Notes under the pieces: generated by a model
Database searches by the model: none
Told to the model about the DNA's origin: nothing
The model's input: the letters and a program-made list of their open reading frames with translations, nothing else
Position numbers and translations under genes: made by a program
In this document: positions 59,649 to 64,000 of the stretch, piece by piece
How the letters are laid out: each line of letters starts with the position of its first letter
Numbering within the stretch: the stretch's first letter is position 1
Source of the DNA: Bacillus sp. USDA818B3_A
GTDB lineage: Bacteria; Bacillota; Bacilli; Bacillales; Cytobacillaceae
DNA: 64,000 bases
Direction of reading: 5' to 3'
NCBI RefSeq assembly: GCF_009928415.1
Contig: NZ_JAABNN010000001.1
Location: 89,995 to 153,994 of the forward strand

Positions 59649-60745
59649 GAACCCATCACCCCATTTTTGTTGCCTAAATTTTTAAGTAATTGAATATATT
59701 CTTCTGCCACTTTTTCTATCGCAAAATTCTGTTTAACGTGCTCAATTGCCGATAGTGACATTTCCTGATGGTTCATAGGGTCATCTAGAATGTTATTAAT
59801 TTGGTTGACCGCATCATCTACGTTTTGTCCACGATAAAGCCGGCCCGTTACGCCGTCTATCACCAGCTCGGTAACTGGCATCATTTTCGATGCGACAACC
59901 GGAATCCCGCATATCATCGATTCAATAAATGTATTACCAAAGGATTCTGTCTTCGTTGTCGCAAGTGTACAGCCGCCTGATTGCCGGATTTTCGCATATA
60001 CATGCGGCATTTGTTGATAGGGAATCACAGGAAACCATTTAATCAAGTCTGTTAGCTGCTCCTCTTCCCAGACAGCCTTAAACTCTTCGCGCTGAACACT
60101 TTGTGCTCCTCCAATCACCCATATTTCAATATCACTCCGGTAATCTTTCATTCTTTTGGCTATTTCGATTAACATCTGCCAGTTTTTTCGTTTGTCTAAT
60201 CGTCCAATCCAACCGATAATTTTTTTATTATCAGGTAGGATTGGATCTGAACTTACATCCATTTCTTCGGGAGCTAACGCCCGGAAAAAGGATGTGTCGA
60301 CTCCGTTGTAAATCACTTGGATTGGGATTTCATCTGTTAGGATAGAGACTAGGCGCTTTTGATAATTAGAGGGCACAACAATCAATTCGGGTTCAATTCC
60401 CTTAAAGGATTTTAGGTGCGGTGTGAGCTTGATCAGTTCCGGAGTACGGGCTTCAATAATGACAGGACCTTTAAATTGGGCCTTTCGTATCCATTTATAG
60501 GCTGCACTTGTATCCACCACGATGATAGCGTCATAGTTATTTTTCTTAATTAATTTTATTATTTTTTTCTCATCTTTTGTAAGATACACCTTAGCGACAT
60601 CTTGCATAATGTGAAGTCCACCATGGTCTGTGGTGTAAAGAAACTCTGTTTCAATGCCATGCTTTTTAAAATAAATCGAGCGATTCCTCCATCCAGCGTT
60701 AACACCGCCAACGGTTAGAAGCCGCCAGATTACTAGTACTTTCAT
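59645..60745 (-). CDS. GT4-family glycosyltransferase
   Basis: A 366-residue GT-B-fold enzyme. The N-terminus MKVLVIWRLLTVGGVNAGWRN has an acceptor-side glycine motif; the C-terminal Rossmann half has IGWIGRLDKRKNWQMLIEIA near residue 200, and the donor-binding E-x7-E block TKTESFGNTFIESMICGIPVV near 280. Members transfer sugars from nucleotide donors to lipids, proteins or polysaccharides. It sits between two kinase-fold genes with tight spacing (33 bases upstream, four-base overlap downstream), the type of neighbourhood seen around coat-associated CotSA/CotS genes, which is only an analogy. Confidence 0.88.
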   Translation of the reverse strand: MKVLVIWRLLTVGGVNAGWRNRSIYFKKHGIETEFLYTTDHGGLHIMQDVAKVYLTKDEKKIIKLIKKNNYDAIIVVDTSAAYKWIRKAQFKGPVIIEARTPELIKLTPHLKSFKGIEPELIVVPSNYQKRLVSILTDEIPIQVIYNGVDTSFFRALAPEEMDVSSDPILPDNKKIIGWIGRLDKRKNWQMLIEIAKRMKDYRSDIEIWVIGGAQSVQREEFKAVWEEEQLTDLIKWFPVIPYQQMPHVYAKIRQSGGCTLATTKTESFGNTFIESMICGIPVVASKMMPVTELVIDGVTGRLYRGQNVDDAVNQINNILDDPMNHQEMSLSAIEHVKQNFAIEKVAEEYIQLLKNLGNKNGVMGS

Positions 60746-60778
60746 TTAATACTCTCCTCTTCTTGATATCTATTGAAG

Positions 60779-61789
60779 TTAATATCTTCTTCTAACACCG
60801 CCCTTTGGATTTGCTTCAAATCTTTCCCCTTCAAAACGCTTCCTAGACTGCTGTCTAGTAGAACCTCGGCTGGTCTCTCCAGAGTAACGGCGGCCTGAAG
60901 ATTCTTGATCCCGGTCCCTTTCACTAACTGATTCAGTCTGGTTTTCAAGATTTTTCCAATATTCATCTATTTTTTTCATGACCTTGTCTGGATCAACACC
61001 TCGGGCCAGCATAACCTTAATCCATTCTTCCTTGAATACTTTTTGAACAAGACCTTCAAGCTGTAACATATATTGTTTTTCATCGTTGGTTGTTATCAAT
61101 TTTTTGCAAAGTTCCTTTAATTTTTGATCATCTCTCTCAGGAAGAAGGTTTTCGAGGATAAATCGAGACATTTCTTCCATTTGGATATAATGCTCCCATT
61201 CTTTATATAAATCAGGGGCCATTTCTTGAACATGCGATAAGAATATTTCCTTATTTTTTTCTCCGAGGGATGTTAACAGCTTACGCGGGTATGGATAGAC
61301 ACGGTCACGCCAGACAGTTCTGGCCACATCAATGACCTTTAAGTATCCATCAGGCTGGATGAAAATTTGCCGTTTATGATGGTCAATACGCTGAAAGCCA
61401 ATTGCTTTAAACGTAATTAGCATCTCTATTAATTTGTAGGATAGTTCATGTGTTAATGGCTGAGATTGAAGATATTCACGCAGGTCGATTCCCTGGACTA
61501 ATTCCATTGCGATATAGAGGCGGCCTTTGGCATATACTTTGGGGAATAAATTAGTATTTTTTCCGAGCGATAAGGCATAGTACTCCCGTTCACAGTCTTC
61601 TACGTTACCGAAAACTTTGACACATGCATCAGCTTCTGATATTTCCTTCGGCACTTGAAAGACGGCCCCTTGACGGCCTTTTCCGATCATTACAAACGGG
61701 GAATTGTTCTGTATTACTTCTACATCAGCATTTTCTAAATTCCGCACTTTAATACCTTTAATCCACATCTCTAGTTGTTTGGTATCCAC
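60779..61789 (-). CDS. Protein-kinase-like protein with basic Arg/Ser-rich tail
   Basis: A 336-residue protein starting at GTG 61787-61789 after AGGAGGA. Kinase-fold landmarks: glycine loop IGKGRQGAVFQV near residue 36, ATP lysine in ACVKVFG near 57, helix-C Glu in DCEREYYAL, hinge MELVQGIDLREYL near 95, catalytic-loop-like RIDHHKRQIFI near 135 (Asp kept, Asn replaced by Gln) and metal Asp in LKVIDVART. About residues 290-336 form a low-complexity basic tail (SGRRYSGETSRGSTRQQSRK). It resembles the Bacillus YrzF-type kinase-like group. First gene of a three-gene operon. Confidence 0.75.
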   Translation of the reverse strand: MDTKQLEMWIKGIKVRNLENADVEVIQNNSPFVMIGKGRQGAVFQVPKEISEADACVKVFGNVEDCEREYYALSLGKNTNLFPKVYAKGRLYIAMELVQGIDLREYLQSQPLTHELSYKLIEMLITFKAIGFQRIDHHKRQIFIQPDGYLKVIDVARTVWRDRVYPYPRKLLTSLGEKNKEIFLSHVQEMAPDLYKEWEHYIQMEEMSRFILENLLPERDDQKLKELCKKLITTNDEKQYMLQLEGLVQKVFKEEWIKVMLARGVDPDKVMKKIDEYWKNLENQTESVSERDRDQESSGRRYSGETSRGSTRQQSRKRFEGERFEANPKGGVRRRY

Positions 61790-62002
61790 ATTTTTCCTCC
61801 TAGCATTATTTTCTTACCTATTTTCATGAATCGCCGATCGTTGGTTTCAATCCCCTATAACTAACTATTAGTTATCCGTTTATAGGTGCTTGTCTATTTA
61901 AACCATCCGATGAGTTGAGACAAAATCAAGAACAAAGATTGAATCGTTGGTATAGTAAATTCAAGTAGTTATAAATTGGTAAAGGCGTTTGTCCACAAAA
62001 TC

Positions 62003-62065
62003 AAAAAAGAATGGCCAGCCTCTTTCCCGTTCAATGAAACCGATCCGGGTTAAGTGGCTGGCCAT
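62003..62065 (-). terminator. Terminator of the hut operon
   Basis: ATGGCCAGCC (62011-62020) pairs perfectly with GGCTGGCCAT (62056-62065) around a 35-base loop that can fold further; on the minus strand TTCTTTTTTGA follows. The region 61790-62002 to its left is AT-rich with one small dyad (ATAACTA..TAGTTAT at 61856-61872) and nothing else recognised. Confidence 0.75.
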
Positions 62066-62079
62066 ATTGAAAATATGAT

Positions 62080-63096
62080 TTACTTTACGGTGCCTGTCAC
62101 CTTTCTTATCATTACCCCTGTTAAAAAGGTTAAAAAGACATGGGTGCCAAGTTTTACGGTGGGCTGGACTTGTGTGTCTCTTAGCGGGTCAAGGCAGACG
62201 ATGTCAATTGCTTTGACTTTTGGATGCTTGGCAGCAGTGAAAACTGCATCCAGTAGTTCTGCTGTTGTCATTCCGCCTGGCGTAGATGCAGGGACACCAG
62301 GGGCATAGGCGATATCAAGGACATCCATGTCAACGGTTAAGTAGATTGTGTCGACCTTTTCATTAAGCTTTTTTAAGCATTGAGAGACCGTTTTTGCGAT
62401 ACCTCTTTTTCGTGCCTGGCGGATGGTCAAATAATTAACACCCTTTTCATCTGCATACACCTTTAAATCCTTGCTATTAAAAAAGCCATGTAATCCAATG
62501 TTGTATAGGTTCGGCCCTTCCACTACACCACTATCAATCAAATTCCGCATCGGTGTTCCGTTGGAAGGCCCATCATCAGCAAGGCTTCTTAAATCGAAGT
62601 GGGTATCCAATTGCAAAATGCCTATCTTCTCCTGTGGTTTTGCCCAATGTAATCCTTTTATCATCATGGCAGTAATGGAATGATCCCCTCCGACCGCCGT
62701 AACTATTGAGGCAGGAAAATTACGATGAATGGTCGCTGATGCCTCGGCGATATTATCATGACAACGGCGGATATCGGTAACGTGCATTGGTACGTCCCCC
62801 ACATCTAAGGCAAGCATTTTTCCTAAATCCACGTCCTCATCTATGTTATAAGTGGTAAAGCCTTTCCAGGCACGTCTGAAAGCATCCGGAAATTCGGATG
62901 CTCCTGAGGGGCTAATCGACGAACGAGAGAGCGGGACCCCTACGACTACCACATCCGCCTTCTTCGTTTGTTCAGGATTAGACTCCTTGGTTAGCGGCTG
63001 AATCCACTCATGAACCTTGTTCATTTCATAGTTTCCTTCAGGCCTTACCCAAATAAAACCCGGTGGATTTAATTTAGGATAGAGAAAGCTATTCAA
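62080..63096 (-). CDS. hutG: Formimidoylglutamase (HutG), arginase family
   Basis: A 338-residue ureohydrolase. Manganese-site motifs: AVGGDHSITA near residue 138, LQLDTHFDLR near 165 and TVDMDVLDIAYAPG near 253; these give the six Asp/His ligands. With hutI immediately upstream (TTGA four-base overlap) it is the HutG of the histidine pathway, cleaving formiminoglutamate to glutamate and formamide. Start is TTG 63094-63096 after GGGAGG. Its last codons (KVTGTVK) come from a GGTGACAGGCACC repeat arm. Confidence 0.9.
   Translation of the reverse strand: MNSFLYPKLNPPGFIWVRPEGNYEMNKVHEWIQPLTKESNPEQTKKADVVVVGVPLSRSSISPSGASEFPDAFRRAWKGFTTYNIDEDVDLGKMLALDVGDVPMHVTDIRRCHDNIAEASATIHRNFPASIVTAVGGDHSITAMMIKGLHWAKPQEKIGILQLDTHFDLRSLADDGPSNGTPMRNLIDSGVVEGPNLYNIGLHGFFNSKDLKVYADEKGVNYLTIRQARKRGIAKTVSQCLKKLNEKVDTIYLTVDMDVLDIAYAPGVPASTPGGMTTAELLDAVFTAAKHPKVKAIDIVCLDPLRDTQVQPTVKLGTHVFLTFLTGVMIRKVTGTVK
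62089..62101. repeat. GTGACAGGCACC repeat arm inside the hutG coding end
   Basis: GGTGCCTGTCACC on the plus strand equals the right arm of the palindrome family. It encodes Val-Thr-Gly-Thr near the HutG C-terminus. No matching left arm is found within about 100 bases. Confidence 0.75.
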
Positions 63097-64000
63097 GTAA
63101 GCCGACCTCCCTTTACAACGACCCTGCCATTTTTAATTACAGTTTCGATATGATTCATCCCATACAAGTATTGAAGTTTCATATAATTTTCTACCTTAAA
63201 AATCGTCACATCACCTTTCTTACCTTCCTCCAAACTGCCAATCTGTTTGCCGCGCCCGATCGCATGTGCGGCATTAATCGTTGCTGCGGTGATGACCTCT
63301 GCAGGTGTCATCCCCATTTTTACACATGCTAGATTCATTATAAAAGGGAGGGATACAGTTGGAGAGGAGCCTGGATTGCAATCTGTTGACAAGGCCACGG
63401 GTACACCCATATCTATGATTTTTCGTCCATTAGCCGATTCTGCCATTAAAAAATAAGCGGTTCCGGGAAGCAGGACCCCGACTACCCCCTCATCAGCCAT
63501 AGCCAGCAGTCCTTTTTCAGATGCTTTTAACAGATGATCGGCTGAGATGGCTCCCACCTCTGAAGCAAGTTCTGCCCCGCCATATGGTTCAATTTCATCA
63601 GCATGAATTTTCGGTGTTAACCCATAACGCTTTCCGGCCTCGAGAATAATTCGGGCTTGTTCCGGAGTAAACACACCTTTTTCACAGAAGACATCATTAA
63701 ACTCGGCGAGTCCCAGTTTGGCCACCAAAGGGATCATTTCTTCTACCAAAATATCGACAAATTGATCCGGATTGTCCTTATATTCTTTTGGAACCGCATG
63801 TGCCCCCATAAAAGTGGACACTACGTCGATTGGATGCTTTTCGTTTAATTGCTTAGCCACTTCAAGCTGCTTTCGTTCGGTTTCCCAATCCATCCCATAG
63901 CCGCTCTTTGCTTCAACCGTTGTCACTCCATGTAACAGGAACTGATTTAATCGCTCGAAGCTTTCCTTAAATAGTTCATCATGGGTGGCCTGTTTTGTCC
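63093..64000 (-). CDS. hutI: Imidazolonepropionase (HutI), N-terminus beyond window
   Basis: The frame is open through the right edge; upstream of the internal GTG at 63926 it continues TKQATHDELFKESFERLNQF, which fits HutI, so the visible 302 residues are the C-terminal part. Amidohydrolase motifs: TTVEAKSGYGMDW, TFMGAHAVPKEYK, the metal His in KIHADEIEPYGGAE, ISADHLLKAS and VALSTDCNPGSSPT. It converts imidazolonepropionate to formiminoglutamate, the substrate of HutG. hutH and hutU are presumably further right. Confidence 0.93.
   Translation of the reverse strand, partial: TKQATHDELFKESFERLNQFLLHGVTTVEAKSGYGMDWETERKQLEVAKQLNEKHPIDVVSTFMGAHAVPKEYKDNPDQFVDILVEEMIPLVAKLGLAEFNDVFCEKGVFTPEQARIILEAGKRYGLTPKIHADEIEPYGGAELASEVGAISADHLLKASEKGLLAMADEGVVGVLLPGTAYFLMAESANGRKIIDMGVPVALSTDCNPGSSPTVSLPFIMNLACVKMGMTPAEVITAATINAAHAIGRGKQIGSLEEGKKGDVTIFKVENYMKLQYLYGMNHIETVIKNGRVVVKGGRLT

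Noticed and set aside
60742..60966. 74-codon frame on the minus strand overlapping the tail of the kinase-like gene and touching the GT4 start by four bases
   Set aside because: It lies entirely inside another reading frame of the low-complexity Arg/Ser tail, has no ribosome binding site at its ATG, and the GT4 gene has its own GAAGAGGAGAG site.

Overview
The window looks like a stretch of chromosome from a spore-forming, AT-rich Bacillaceae species (Bacillus/Neobacillus-like). Evidence for this is the S-box (SAM) riboswitch, the TPP riboswitch, AGGAGG-type ribosome binding sites with frequent GTG/TTG starts, rho-independent terminators, and spore genes: a YhcN/YlaJ-type lipoprotein, DUF3231, and the coat transglutaminase Tgl with a sigma-K-like -10. 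No rRNA, tRNA, CRISPR array, phage or insertion sequence was seen. All coordinates and motifs come from reading the sequence; family names come from recall, not from a search.

Layout. 1-14 kb holds independent small transcription units: a TSUP exporter, an LtaE-type aldolase, a YhcN-like lipoprotein, DUF3231, a CoxG-like protein, an APC permease, Fur-type FbpA, a metallo-beta-lactamase-fold hydrolase, an NlpC/P60 hydrolase, two SGNH hydrolases, DUF2062 and a YhdH-type reductase. 14.4-23.9 kb is an assimilatory sulfate reduction block read leftward under a SAM riboswitch: yezD-cysH-cysP-sat-cysC-sumT-sirB, then cysJ-cysI. It has sulfate uptake, activation, reduction and siroheme synthesis, but no SirC/YlnF-type precorrin-2 dehydrogenase. 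24-33.6 kb carries an AbrB-family membrane protein, a sigma factor co-transcribed with a ClpP paralog, a MATE pump, a cold-shock protein, an MFS transporter, a two-TM potassium channel and several small unknowns.

33.7-47.1 kb is the most unusual part. It looks like a carbohydrate-type catabolic locus: a YesL protein behind a cre-like site; two sulfatase-fold hydrolases that both lack the formylglycine Cys/Ser motif; an AraC regulator; two closely similar Gfo/Idh/MocA dehydrogenases; a TIM-barrel isomerase; a CUT1-type ABC importer without its own ATPase; a phytanoyl-CoA-dioxygenase-family enzyme; and a LacI regulator. A 15-base operator sequence is shared between the lacI promoter and the region upstream of one dehydrogenase. 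The substrate is unknown. A frameshifted EamA transporter and an aldo/keto reductase follow.

49.5-57.8 kb holds tgl and a nine-gene thiamin salvage operon read leftward from a TPP riboswitch: thiM-thiD-thiE-thiW-ylmB-tenA-thiZ-thiX-thiY. 57.8-61.8 kb carries a glutaredoxin/phosphodiesterase pair and an operon of two kinase-fold proteins flanking a GT4 glycosyltransferase. 62-64 kb is the end of a histidine utilization operon (hutI-hutG), with hutI running off the window.

Dispersed repeats are conspicuous: a GTGACAGGCACC palindrome family at five places (one forming a terminator that contains a stop codon, one encoding the C-terminus of HutG), a CGCTGATAA array with a period of about 20.5 bp, and one imperfect-palindrome element of about 135 bp.
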